A stretch of DNA of 36,458 nt, taken from positions 1 through 36,458 of IMG/VR virus record IMGVR_UViG_3300044615_002187, one strand, 5' to 3'. The stretch is from a virus. A program made the translations under genes and the position numbers. The notes under the pieces are model-generated. The model made no database searches. It was not told where the DNA came from and saw only the letters and a list, made by a program, of their open reading frames with translations. This document shows, piece by piece, positions 1 through 6,973 of this stretch (positions within the stretch are counted from its first letter, which is position 1; each line of letters begins with the position of its first letter).

Positions 1-966
1 GAGCTCTGCCAGGTTGCGGCAGCGCTGTTTTCTGGGCTAAGCCAGTTGCATTGGAATTCGGTTGATTTTCCAATAGAGCGCGTATTGTCTTCTCAAACGT
101 ACGCCAACATATTCACGGAAAACAACGTACGTGATGATGACAAGAATCGCGTGCTCTTAGAGTCGCTATTCGCGTTTGTTGCGTTATTGCAAGACAGCCC
201 AGAATACGCAAAAGAGCCTGTTTTGCGCGGTATTGTTCAGGAGGGCGTGCAGACCAAAACGACTGCGGCGCCAGCACCTGAGCTCAATTACCGGGCAAAC
301 ATACTCAAGATCTTCGACCCTAATACGGTATCTGCCGTAGATCTCGAGCCGCTGGCCGTCGTTGTGTACCGCGGCGAATTGCTGGGCGGTGGTTTTGGCC
401 CTGAGCTTTGGGGTTTGGCGTATCTCAAAAATGAGGAAGCGCACGTATTGCTCGAGACTGGTGAGTATGTTCGTACGCCAAGCGCATCTTTGTCGTTAGC
501 CGTGACCAAGAACTACGACACAAACGAACTGCCGCCGTACTTGCTGGCTTGCGCAAAGCTGTTTATTCCAATCATTCTTTCTCAGGCTATGGATCTAAAT
601 GATCCGGCTACGCAAGAAACGATTGAAAGATTGAGCAAAAGCTTCGGTAATTTCACTACAAATCCGAGCCTGTGCGTATTGCCAATAGCAGAGCTTGAAG
701 CGTGCGAAAATGTGATTGACAGAGCCCGATGGGGAAGTCATGATACGGCTGACGGCGCAATGAAAATGATCGATGTGCCGGATACACAGCTCAAGATTGT
801 TGTGACCGCGCAGCATGCCACCATTCGGCCCTACATTACGTCAACGCTTGTTAACGCTGAGACCGGCGCTATCTTAATGCGTCTGGATGTCCCGAGAGAA
901 TTCACAGCTCGTGGCGTCTATCTATTTCCCCTAAACGGTAAATCGTCAGTTCTTATTGTCGTATGA
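1..966 (+). CDS. Unknown phage protein, 5' end cut by the window edge
   Basis: The reading frame is open from base 1, so the real start probably lies outside the window. A TTG at 46 is the first possible start inside but has no Shine-Dalgarno sequence, and the codons before it read smoothly as protein. The visible part is about 321 residues. I recognise no domain. It contains a Gly-rich stretch (GELLGGGFGPELWG) in the middle and ends in a hydrophobic segment (SSVLIVV). There is no obvious signal peptide, membrane segment or Cys cluster. Its stop overlaps the start of the HldE-like gene by 4 bases (ATGA at 963-966), which implies translational coupling and one operon. That placement does not show the function. 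It could be structural or a sugar-pathway partner. Confidence 0.7.
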   Translation, partial: ELCQVAAALFSGLSQLHWNSVDFPIERVLSSQTYANIFTENNVRDDDKNRVLLESLFAFVALLQDSPEYAKEPVLRGIVQEGVQTKTTAAPAPELNYRANILKIFDPNTVSAVDLEPLAVVVYRGELLGGGFGPELWGLAYLKNEEAHVLLETGEYVRTPSASLSLAVTKNYDTNELPPYLLACAKLFIPIILSQAMDLNDPATQETIERLSKSFGNFTTNPSLCVLPIAELEACENVIDRARWGSHDTADGAMKMIDVPDTQLKIVVTAQHATIRPYITSTLVNAETGAILMRLDVPREFTARGVYLFPLNGKSSVLIVV

Positions 967-2465
967 AAACTGAACCGGCAACGCATCGTGGAAAAATCGT
1001 CGGAATTGGCGACTTTCTTGTGGATGTCTGGTGGCAGGTTAATACGGCTGACAGGAATATCGAGCACGCTGCGGTGGCTATTTGCAGCCTGCCTGGGGAT
1101 TGTCAGGTTCGTCCCGGTGGCGTTGGATTGTTAATGAACGCCATCGGGCGATTGGGGTTTTCTGGAGTCTTGCTGTCTACCGCGGACAACAAACTTCCTA
1201 CGCAGATTGCTCTTTCTCGGTTAGACAAGGCACACATCGACGTAGACAGCCGCATTATTCGCGACTCTGATTTCGTTACGCCTGTAAAAACGCGATATGT
1301 CAACGCCAACGGGCACATCCTTGTGCGGCATGATTCTGAAGTGCGGCAGCAAGCTAGTCCGCGCGGTGCGGGTTCGATTGATGCTTTAACGGCTGAGTGT
1401 GCTGATGCTCGTTGCGTTGTGGTGTCGGATTACGGCAAAAATTGTATTCCGGAGTTTTTACGCAGCGGCGCAGTATCGAACGCCAAGGCATGCGGTGTCC
1501 CGGTGTTTGTAGACGCCAAGCCGCAGTTCTTGGCGAACTATATTGGCGCGGACATGGTCAAAATTAACATGTCTGAGATGCATTCTTTTGCGCTGAGCTT
1601 CGGATATTTTTCTGACGTGGTGCAGAAGACTCTGAGCGCTGTTGCGGCTGGGCTGCGCACGACGCTGCTTGTTGTCACAGACGGTAGCCGCGGCGTATGG
1701 CACGTGTTTAAGCAGCAGGCTCCTGTGTTTGTTCGTAATCCCAGCGCTTATACGTCTGGAAATTGCGTAGGCGCCGGCGACATGTTTCTGGCCGGGCTTG
1801 TGCTGGGTTACTCTGAGCTCGGCAAGTTCGCACCCCGCGAGCTATCTGAGTTAGAAGTACATAAGCTGCTGCAGTTTGGTTTCACGACCGCTGGGCAGCA
1901 TATTCGTAACAACAGCACGAAAGCCGTGAGCGAGATTCAGGTATTGAAAGAAGTCAGCAAACGTGATAAACCGCTAGCTCGGTTAATGGCTGTGGCGGAT
2001 TTTGTGCAGTTTGCCAAAACGCGTCGCGCCGCTGGGTTCAAGGTGGTGTTTACGAACGGCTGTTTTGATTTGCTGCATGGCGGGCACAGAACGCTTTTGC
2101 GCAGCGCGCGTGCCGAAGGCGATGTACTCGTTGTCGCCGTAGATTCGGACGATAACGTGCGCCGGAATAAGGGCGAAAATAGACCAATTCAGGATCAGCT
2201 TACGCGAGCAGAGAATATAGCCGCGCTGTCTGGCGTAGACGCGGTTTGTGTGTTTGACGACGCTGATCCAGCAGCTGATAATGCGCTGCACAATCTCATT
2301 CGAACTATACAGCCCGATGTTCTGGTAAAGGGCGCAGAATACGCAGGACGTTTAATTGTTGGTTCGGATGATGTAATGAAACAGGATGTTCCCGGACGTG
2401 TCGTTCTTGTGCCAATGTTAGCTGGCGCAAGCACGACCGCCCTTGTTACAAAAATGAAGGCATGA
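963..2465 (+). CDS. hldE: HldE-like bifunctional heptose-7-phosphate kinase / heptose-1-phosphate adenylyltransferase
   Basis: A fusion of a PfkB/ribokinase-type sugar kinase (about residues 10-325) and a nucleotidyltransferase of the RfaE2 type (about 345-500). In the kinase half PGGVG (51-55) matches the substrate-side motif, and GAGD (270-273) gives the catalytic base D273 and anion hole. In the second half TNGCFDLLHGGH (364-375) is the HxGH nucleotidyltransferase motif, and DVLVKGAEY (452-460) and the STTAL near the end match the family. Bacterial HldE (about 477 residues in E. coli) phosphorylates D-glycero-D-manno-heptose-7-phosphate at C1 and later adenylylates it to ADP-heptose in the cytoplasm for LPS core or glycan synthesis. 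Order and length fit a complete enzyme. No GmhA, GmhB or HldD partner is visible here, so host enzymes or genes elsewhere would be needed. Whether the substrate is still heptose is inference. Confidence 0.87.
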   Translation: MKTEPATHRGKIVGIGDFLVDVWWQVNTADRNIEHAAVAICSLPGDCQVRPGGVGLLMNAIGRLGFSGVLLSTADNKLPTQIALSRLDKAHIDVDSRIIRDSDFVTPVKTRYVNANGHILVRHDSEVRQQASPRGAGSIDALTAECADARCVVVSDYGKNCIPEFLRSGAVSNAKACGVPVFVDAKPQFLANYIGADMVKINMSEMHSFALSFGYFSDVVQKTLSAVAAGLRTTLLVVTDGSRGVWHVFKQQAPVFVRNPSAYTSGNCVGAGDMFLAGLVLGYSELGKFAPRELSELEVHKLLQFGFTTAGQHIRNNSTKAVSEIQVLKEVSKRDKPLARLMAVADFVQFAKTRRAAGFKVVFTNGCFDLLHGGHRTLLRSARAEGDVLVVAVDSDDNVRRNKGENRPIQDQLTRAENIAALSGVDAVCVFDDADPAADNALHNLIRTIQPDVLVKGAEYAGRLIVGSDDVMKQDVPGRVVLVPMLAGASTTALVTKMKA

Positions 2466-2469
2466 AGCT

Positions 2470-2706
2470 ATGGCAAATGACAAAGAAGCGAGCAGCTGGC
2501 AGATCAATGAGGTTGTTGGTACGGGCGGCAAGCCCGAAACGATCGAGGCGTTTTTCATTGAACGGTTAGGCAACAGTGCCGGCCGCCGCACGTATAAAGA
2601 GCTAGTTGCGTTCGCAAAAGAGAAGATCAAAACTACAGCGGGTGATCCTGCCGTGTTGCTGGGCGCCAAGGGCGGGCACATTGTGGGCATTCGCGAAATA
2701 TCGTAG
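2470..2706 (+). CDS. Small hypothetical protein (78 aa)
   Basis: It starts 4 bases after the HldE-like gene, with a weak AAGG about 9 bases upstream of the ATG. The 78-residue product is soluble and of mixed charge, with an N-terminal stretch rich in polar residues and a helical middle (RTYKELVAFAKEKIK), ending GGHIVGIREIS. There is no Cys cluster, signal peptide or membrane segment. It sits tightly between the HldE-like gene and another small gene, so it is probably co-transcribed. I do not recognise the family and assign no function. Clean spacing and codon use like the neighbours support it being a real gene. Confidence 0.68.
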   Translation: MANDKEASSWQINEVVGTGGKPETIEAFFIERLGNSAGRRTYKELVAFAKEKIKTTAGDPAVLLGAKGGHIVGIREIS

Positions 2707-2715
2707 GAGTTTACT

Positions 2716-3018
2716 ATGCCGCTTTCAGATTCAATTAAGCAGCGTTCGGCAGAAGCAGCAAATGCGCTGAAGCAGTTGCGTGAAGACTACCGCGACGTTC
2801 TAGTTGTTCTAGACGCCGTTACGATAGTTGACATATCGAAGCACGCAGTCGATTCAGACGAGCATGACGACATCTCGTACGACCTGGACGAGGATGAGCT
2901 GCGCGCAATTCTGTGGCACCTGGGCAAGCACGTAGGTAGTAATCAGACCAGTCAGGATCTGCTGCCGTCGATTGTTCGGTTCGCTATGGATGAGCACGAA
3001 CGTAAGCACGGCGCTTAA
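2716..3018 (+). CDS. Small acidic hypothetical protein (100 aa)
   Basis: A good Shine-Dalgarno (AGGAG at 2706-2710) stands at normal spacing before the ATG. The product has a charged N-terminal helix, then a strongly acidic middle (HAVDSDEHDDISYDLDEDELRAI) and an amphipathic C-terminal helix ending in EHERKHGA. No catalytic motif or membrane segment is visible. Small acidic phage proteins are often inhibitors or DNA mimics, but nothing here proves that. It lies between two co-directional genes in the left operon. The family is unrecognised. Confidence 0.7.
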   Translation: MPLSDSIKQRSAEAANALKQLREDYRDVLVVLDAVTIVDISKHAVDSDEHDDISYDLDEDELRAILWHLGKHVGSNQTSQDLLPSIVRFAMDEHERKHGA

Positions 3019-3040
3019 ATTCTCTCAACGCAGGACGCAC

Positions 3041-3607
3041 ATGTTTGTATTTATTGACACAGAGACCGGCGGCTTGACGACCGACTACAGCCTTCTGACA
3101 GTGGCTGCGGCCATTGCAGACGAGAAACTCAACGTTGTCGACACTGTTTGTTTTGGCGTCAAGCCGCCGCTTTATATCGTTAGCCCGGACGCTATGCGGG
3201 TAAACAAGATCAACCTGTCAGAACACGCAGCCACATCGATGTCTACTGAGCGGGCGTCAGAGGAGTTTGAGCATTTTCTGCAAAAAGGTATGCGGCACAA
3301 CGCTGATAAAAAGCTGATCCCGGTCGGGCATAACATCAACTTTGATCTCGGGTTTGTGTGGCACCAGCTGCTTCCAGAAGATCTGTGGCGGCAATACTGC
3401 ACATACCCAGCCATTGATACGGCCGGGCTAGCGCGGTTTTTTAGCGTGCTGAACAAGATCCCCGGCTTCTACAACCTCGTTGCGTTGCGGCAGCTGTTTC
3501 AAATCGAAACCGGGGAGGCGCACAACGCGATGGCCGACGTGCTGGCCACCGTAGCGCTGCTAAAGAAGTTCGTGGCTATTGCCAACGGCGAGCAAGTACT
3601 CGGGTAG
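3041..3607 (+). CDS. DnaQ-like DEDDh 3'-5' exonuclease
   Basis: The ATG at 3041 is chosen because AGGA lies 6 bases upstream and the DnaQ fold begins at once (FVFIDTETGG). The frame is open further upstream to 2972, but that part overlaps the previous gene and adds nothing. Exo I is D6/E8 in IDTET, Exo II is in GHNINFD and Exo III in AHNAMAD, giving the D-E-D-H-D set of the DEDDh family. The 188-residue length is typical of a stand-alone epsilon/RNase T type enzyme. Likely roles are proofreading, RNA or DNA end trimming, or nucleotide recycling. The family A polymerase in this window carries its own exonuclease domain, so this enzyme is probably not its proofreader. It lies directly before the tRNA gene. 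Confidence 0.85.
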   Translation: MFVFIDTETGGLTTDYSLLTVAAAIADEKLNVVDTVCFGVKPPLYIVSPDAMRVNKINLSEHAATSMSTERASEEFEHFLQKGMRHNADKKLIPVGHNINFDLGFVWHQLLPEDLWRQYCTYPAIDTAGLARFFSVLNKIPGFYNLVALRQLFQIETGEAHNAMADVLATVALLKKFVAIANGEQVLG

Positions 3608-3611
3608 TCAC

Positions 3612-3682
3612 TGCCCGATGGTGTAACGGTAGCACAAGGGATTTTGGTTCCCTTTGTCTAGGTTCGAATCCTAGTCGGGCAT
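3612..3682 (+). tRNA. tRNA-Gln (anticodon UUG)
   Basis: A full cloverleaf can be drawn. The 7-bp acceptor pairs 3612-3618 (TGCCCGA) with 3675-3681 (TCGGGCA). The D stem is 3621-3624 with 3632-3635 and its loop contains GG. The anticodon stem AGGGA/TCCCT (3637-3641, 3649-3653) holds loop TTTTGGT with anticodon TTG at 3644-3646. The T arm CTAGG-TTCGAAT-CCTAG spans 3658-3674. The U1-A72 end pair is a known feature of bacterial glutamine tRNAs. CCA is not encoded, so host CCA-adding enzyme would be needed. It is the only tRNA gene I can see in the window and stands at the edge of a GC-rich island. Confidence 0.95.
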
Positions 3683-3719
3683 TGGTTTGTTTTTTGTTTA
3701 CCCTGAAAGGTTTTAACGC

Positions 3720-3869
3720 ATGAAAACGCATTTACAATTAAACATTGAATTTGAAGCAGCCGTACCGAACGCTGATGTGGGTTTGACGACAGAACATTAC
3801 TGTGCGGTCTGCCGCAATGCTTGGTTTTCAGCGACACAACGGAAACGCCGATACGATGAACACAATTAG
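3720..3869 (+). CDS. Small CxxC-containing hypothetical protein (49 aa)
   Basis: A short frame begins at ATG 3720 with a good GAAAGG about 9 bases upstream and ends at TAG 3867-3869. The product is 49 residues: an acidic first half, a CAVC pair at residues 28-31, then a basic tail (TQRKRRYDEHN). The single CxxC next to H26 could bind metal as a dimer, which is only a guess. Its 3' end overlaps the likely start of the next gene by 14 bases, a typical phage arrangement. No family is recognised, and being short it may also be a chance frame, although the ribosome binding site argues for translation. Confidence 0.5.
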   Translation: MKTHLQLNIEFEAAVPNADVGLTTEHYCAVCRNAWFSATQRKRRYDEHN

Positions 3870-4290
3870 CAATGCTGCTTACGAAGGCGACATCGTTTCG
3901 CGGCTTCGTAATTGGCGCGGCCGGCATCTTGCACACTGCGGCCAGTTGTTTGAGGACGCGGCCGACGAGATTGAGCGGCTGCGAAACGGTTCACTATCAG
4001 CGGCCGAGACGAATGAGCGGTCTGTTGCATCGACTGGTTCTCGGCCGGTGGCGTGGGCGGTGATGCAGCCAGACTCATATTCGGTGTTCGCCAGCCGAAT
4101 GCTCGCTGAAAAGATGCAAGAACTGTGTGCCGGTGGCGAAATCGTCCCGCTCTACCGTCAGCCGCAGCCCACGCTCACCGCCGATGTGCGAGAGGCGGTC
4201 GCTTACTTTGCCACCTTTCACGGCTCTCCCCGCGAGGCCGACGCAAAGCACGCCGCCACGCTACGCGCACTGCTTGAGAGAATGAAATGA
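3856..4290 (+). CDS. GC-rich hypothetical protein with ADEIERLR helix
   Basis: I choose ATG 3856 (GGAAA about 10 bases upstream) over a GTG at 3802, because the latter adds residues that look like the shadow of the preceding small gene. The 144-residue product has an N-terminal segment ending ADEIERLRN, a sequence style common in short phage and plasmid proteins that begin with DIVxRLR and end in a coiled helix. A middle segment follows (RPVAWAVMQPDSYSVFASRMLAEK, then VPLYRQPQP) and a C-terminal helix (AATLRALLERMK). The coding sequence is about 62-70% G+C in 60-base blocks, against about 35% just downstream, so it looks acquired. Function is unknown. Confidence 0.7.
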   Translation: MNTISNAAYEGDIVSRLRNWRGRHLAHCGQLFEDAADEIERLRNGSLSAAETNERSVASTGSRPVAWAVMQPDSYSVFASRMLAEKMQELCAGGEIVPLYRQPQPTLTADVREAVAYFATFHGSPREADAKHAATLRALLERMK

Positions 4291-4529
4291 AAGTTATCGC
4301 GATTCTTTGCGTCGCTTTCCTGAACGCCTGCCCCTGCGTGCCTGCTAAATGGCTCCACAACGGGCAAAGATGCAGTGGGTTGTATGTGCGCGATGCCTCA
4401 TGGAATGGCGGCGGGTATATGACGTGGAAGCGATGCGATGAAAGCGGGGTGTGGTACTGGGACTTCATTCCTATTTCGCTTGCGTCAGACGTTCGACTTG
4501 TTGGCATACCTAATGAAGTGCGGAAATAG
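4287..4529 (+). CDS. Small Cys-containing protein with possible signal/lipoprotein leader (80 aa)
   Basis: It starts with an ATGA overlap on the previous stop. The first 20 residues are a short basic start and a hydrophobic run, MKVIAILCVAFLNACPC, resembling a signal peptide. LNAC at 12-15 is a poor lipobox (Asn at -2), so lipid modification is possible but unproven. The rest is Trp- and Gly-rich with two further Cys (RCSGLYV and KRCDESG) that could form a disulfide outside the cytoplasm. It belongs to the GC-rich island and is probably co-transferred with its neighbour. A role at the host envelope is inference from the leader only. Confidence 0.6.
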   Translation: MKVIAILCVAFLNACPCVPAKWLHNGQRCSGLYVRDASWNGGGYMTWKRCDESGVWYWDFIPISLASDVRLVGIPNEVRK

Positions 4530-4627
4530 TCGCTCCGCGCCATGCTGGCGTACATCAACAACGGTTGGAAGGCAGAGTAGCCACATAACGGTTGCGATCA
4601 GCGGCATCGAACACAGGAGGTTGACAC

Positions 4628-4882
4628 ATGAATGAATGCGGCACGCACGTAAAATACGCACTTGACGGCATGGAAATTGCTACATTGCGTTTTGCGTTAG
4701 ATTTTGCGCGCCATAATCTACCACAATTTATTGCTAAATATCGAGAAGTTACTGGTATTGTTGACGACCCATCTGCTATACGTGACGAACTAGAAGAATT
4801 GTCGCAGTTGATCCGAGACGCGCAGTATCTTTTATTGTTGCCGTTAGTGGAAGAGTTACCCGCGTCTAAGATCGAATCTTAG
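4628..4882 (+). CDS. Small hypothetical protein (84 aa)
   Basis: A very strong AGGAGG lies 7 bases before the ATG. The 84-residue product is predicted mostly helical, with an acidic centre (DDPSAIRDELEELSQLIRDA) and a Leu-rich stretch (YLLLLPLVEELP) that is too short and interrupted for a clear membrane anchor. The coding sequence is AT-rich, in sharp contrast with the GC-rich genes ending 100 bases upstream. The 98 bases between (4530-4627) show no terminator and only a 12-codon frame at 4542. Family unrecognised. The stop codon region also carries a partial match to the tRNA T arm (see findings). Confidence 0.72.
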   Translation: MNECGTHVKYALDGMEIATLRFALDFARHNLPQFIAKYREVTGIVDDPSAIRDELEELSQLIRDAQYLLLLPLVEELPASKIES

Positions 4883-4949
4883 TGTGGACGTAGAGTTTTA
4901 AACAGCGTCGTGAACGTAGTTTTGTTTTGCGTAACTATGGAGGTGCGTT

Positions 4950-5165
4950 ATGCACTTGAACATCAGAGTTAAGCTCGAGGACGGGTTCGATGTTGGCGCA
5001 TTTGTTAGAAACTTTGCTGCGCACTGCGATCGTGATTGCGCAGAGTACAACGCCCCCGTAGCGATAATCGAGGGCTACGACGCCTATGAAGATTTTCCAA
5101 AGCCAGTAAAGCTAGCCAAAAGCCGCAAGAAAACCGTCAAAAAAAGCGGTAAACCGCCGCGTTAA
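4950..5165 (+). CDS. Small hypothetical protein with basic C-terminal tail (71 aa)
   Basis: GGAGG stands at normal spacing before the ATG. Residues 1-50 look like a compact alpha/beta unit with two Cys (HCDRDC). Residues 51-71 are strongly basic (KLAKSRKKTVKKSGKPPR), a type of tail that often contacts nucleic acid or phosphates. There is no recognised domain. The acidic-tailed protein encoded next makes an electrostatic partnership conceivable, but that is a guess. Confidence 0.7.
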   Translation: MHLNIRVKLEDGFDVGAFVRNFAAHCDRDCAEYNAPVAIIEGYDAYEDFPKPVKLAKSRKKTVKKSGKPPR

Positions 5166-5188
5166 TTAGCAAATGGAGTTGCGCGTAT

Positions 5189-5833
5189 ATGCAACATTTT
5201 ATCTCTGTCACAACAGCAGCCGCGCAAAAACAATTAGCCATGACGCACTTCGATTCGACAAAAATGTCGGATGATGAGTACAGCTTTATTAGGCTGTACT
5301 GCTTGACGGTAAAAGCGGATTATTCGCTGATACAGACGATCAAGCACATTACGGCCCCCACAAACTTAGGCGTGACTAATATTGCAGACGCAGCTAGCTT
5401 GGCTGTAAAGCTGCACGTCATGGAGCGCGAGTTTTGCGCAACAATTGAAGAGCTCGGTCAGCCGACAAAGCGCCCGAGCAAAAAAGACGAGGTCACGGCG
5501 GCACAAGTGGCTGCCGTGTTTACGCAGTCTTTTTTCAAGCTCGTAGACTCCGCGACTAAAAAAGCGATTGTGTCTGACGCGGGTGCGCTGCTTCACGACG
5601 GTTGGAGCAGCGGGCACCCTATGCAGTGGCAGCAGGTGCTTAAGTCATTAAATGCCATGCACGTGCAGAAAAAGCACGAAAAGTTTGGCAGTTCCGGCAT
5701 CATAAACACGTTGCTGAATTTGCTGTCTATTCTGCCTAAAGAGAATGCGTGGCAGGAATACGACGATGACGACGGCTGGGAGGATGACGATGAAGAGGAC
5801 TCCTGGCCATCCGACGATGATTTTTTCTCCTAA
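5189..5833 (+). CDS. Hypothetical helical protein with acidic C-terminal tail ending DDDFFS
   Basis: A 214-residue protein with GGAG upstream of the ATG at longish spacing. The body (1-185) seems mainly helical with no catalytic motif. Residues about 190-214 form an extreme acidic tail (EYDDDDGWEDDDEEDSW, then SDDDFFS at the end). Acidic tails ending in aromatic residues are known from ssDNA-binding proteins such as bacterial SSB (DDDIPF) and T7 gp2.5, where they recruit replication partners. Here the body does not show a recognisable OB fold, so ssDNA binding is not claimed. The gene stands 12 bases before the SbcD/SbcC pair, which supports a link with DNA end processing or replication. Confidence 0.75.
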   Translation: MQHFISVTTAAAQKQLAMTHFDSTKMSDDEYSFIRLYCLTVKADYSLIQTIKHITAPTNLGVTNIADAASLAVKLHVMEREFCATIEELGQPTKRPSKKDEVTAAQVAAVFTQSFFKLVDSATKKAIVSDAGALLHDGWSSGHPMQWQQVLKSLNAMHVQKKHEKFGSSGIINTLLNLLSILPKENAWQEYDDDDGWEDDDEEDSWPSDDDFFS

Positions 5834-5845
5834 TCGGGGCATTTC

Positions 5846-6973
5846 ATGAAAAAGCTTTTTGTGTTTTGCGCCGACACGCATCTTGCTGACGGCGCTTGGA
5901 CTACCCGCCCAGGTATTTACGGCGACTCGTATTACAGTTTTGAACAGATCGTGTCTCATTGCATCGACAACGCGCTGCCCCTGATATTGGGCGGCGACGT
6001 GCTTGAAAAGAAGACAAACTCTGCCCGGCCTATTTCAATGCTGTGCCGGCAGATGTCCCGAATGGAATCCGCCGGTATCCCGGTGTACTACATTCAGGGC
6101 AACCACGAGTACGACCGAAATGCTCCGTGGCTGTCTGTGCATTCGTGGCCGCAGCATATGCACAACAAGCTGATCGATATCAACGGCGCCAAGGTATTTG
6201 GATTAGATTGGCTTCCAAAGGGGGACATTCAAAAAGCCCTTGCGGATACCCCGGCCGAAACCGACGTGTTAATTACACATCAGGTGTGGCACGATTTCAT
6301 GAAAAACGTTGGGAGGCCTGAGTGCGCCCTCTCCGATGTGCATCATGTCAAAGTTGTCTTGGCCGGCGATTTCCATGTGACAGAGACTGTAACCGGCGTA
6401 AATGCGCAGGGTCAGTCGGTTGTGATGCTGTCGCCCGGCTCGACCTGTATGCAGGACATCAGCGAAGCCGACGACAAGTATTTCTTTGTCATTGCCCGGC
6501 GGGACAACGGTGAACTGTACTGCAATAACCAGCAACTGCAGACTAGGCGGTTTACAAATTACACCGTGAAAGATGCTGAAACACTGGATCAGCTTTGCGC
6601 AGGCAAGCTGGCAGCAGATATCACCGAGCTGGCTAAAAACGCGCCAGAGCCAATTGCGAAGCCACTAGTTCGGATTAAATTCGACAAGCGGCTTCCCGAT
6701 GCATATCTACGTATTTCTACAGCGGTCGGCGAGCAGGCGCATCTGTTCTGCGACGCGATTGTGGACAAGTCTCGAGGTGAGACAGAAACAAATAGGACGG
6801 TTACCCGCAACGATTTAGTGGCCGTTGTCGGCGAGTTGCTGAAGGATAACCAACCGGCGCTCAAACTTGCTTTGGCATTGCTTCGGGCTGAAAACGCCGG
6901 ACCAGAGCTGGAGCAGCAGTTTGAGCAATTTCAGCTGCAACAGGAGCAATCAGATGCAGTTGCTACGTCTTGA
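5846..6973 (+). CDS. sbcD: SbcD/Mre11-like metallophosphoesterase nuclease subunit (T4 gp47-like)
   Basis: The five phosphoesterase motifs are in order: ADTHLAD (D10, H12), GGDVLE (D51), GNHEYD (N86, H87), LITHQVWH and AGDFHVTE. These bind the two Mn ions used for 3'-5' exonuclease and endonuclease action. At 375 residues the length is typical for SbcD or phage gp47. The C-terminal part ends in a Gln-rich helix (EQQFEQFQLQQEQ) that probably contacts the SbcC subunit. The stop overlaps the SbcC start by 20 bases, a classic arrangement for this complex. In T4-like phages the pair resects broken ends so that the recombinase can start recombination-dependent replication, and in many phages it also helps degrade host DNA. 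Confidence 0.93.
   Translation: MKKLFVFCADTHLADGAWTTRPGIYGDSYYSFEQIVSHCIDNALPLILGGDVLEKKTNSARPISMLCRQMSRMESAGIPVYYIQGNHEYDRNAPWLSVHSWPQHMHNKLIDINGAKVFGLDWLPKGDIQKALADTPAETDVLITHQVWHDFMKNVGRPECALSDVHHVKVVLAGDFHVTETVTGVNAQGQSVVMLSPGSTCMQDISEADDKYFFVIARRDNGELYCNNQQLQTRRFTNYTVKDAETLDQLCAGKLAADITELAKNAPEPIAKPLVRIKFDKRLPDAYLRISTAVGEQAHLFCDAIVDKSRGETETNRTVTRNDLVAVVGELLKDNQPALKLALALLRAENAGPELEQQFEQFQLQQEQSDAVATS

Noticed and set aside
3612-3682. Idea that the tRNA marks a prophage attachment site in a bacterial chromosome.
   Set aside because: Both sides of the tRNA are phage-like genes and there is no integrase or host gene; it is a phage-carried tRNA.
3802-3855. Upstream GTG start extending the 144-aa protein by 18 residues.
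   Set aside because: The extension overlaps the small 49-codon gene and has no Shine-Dalgarno; ATG 3856 is better supported.
4542-4580. A 12-codon frame in the 98-base gap after the island.
   Set aside because: It is too short and without ribosome site; perhaps a remnant of island sequence.
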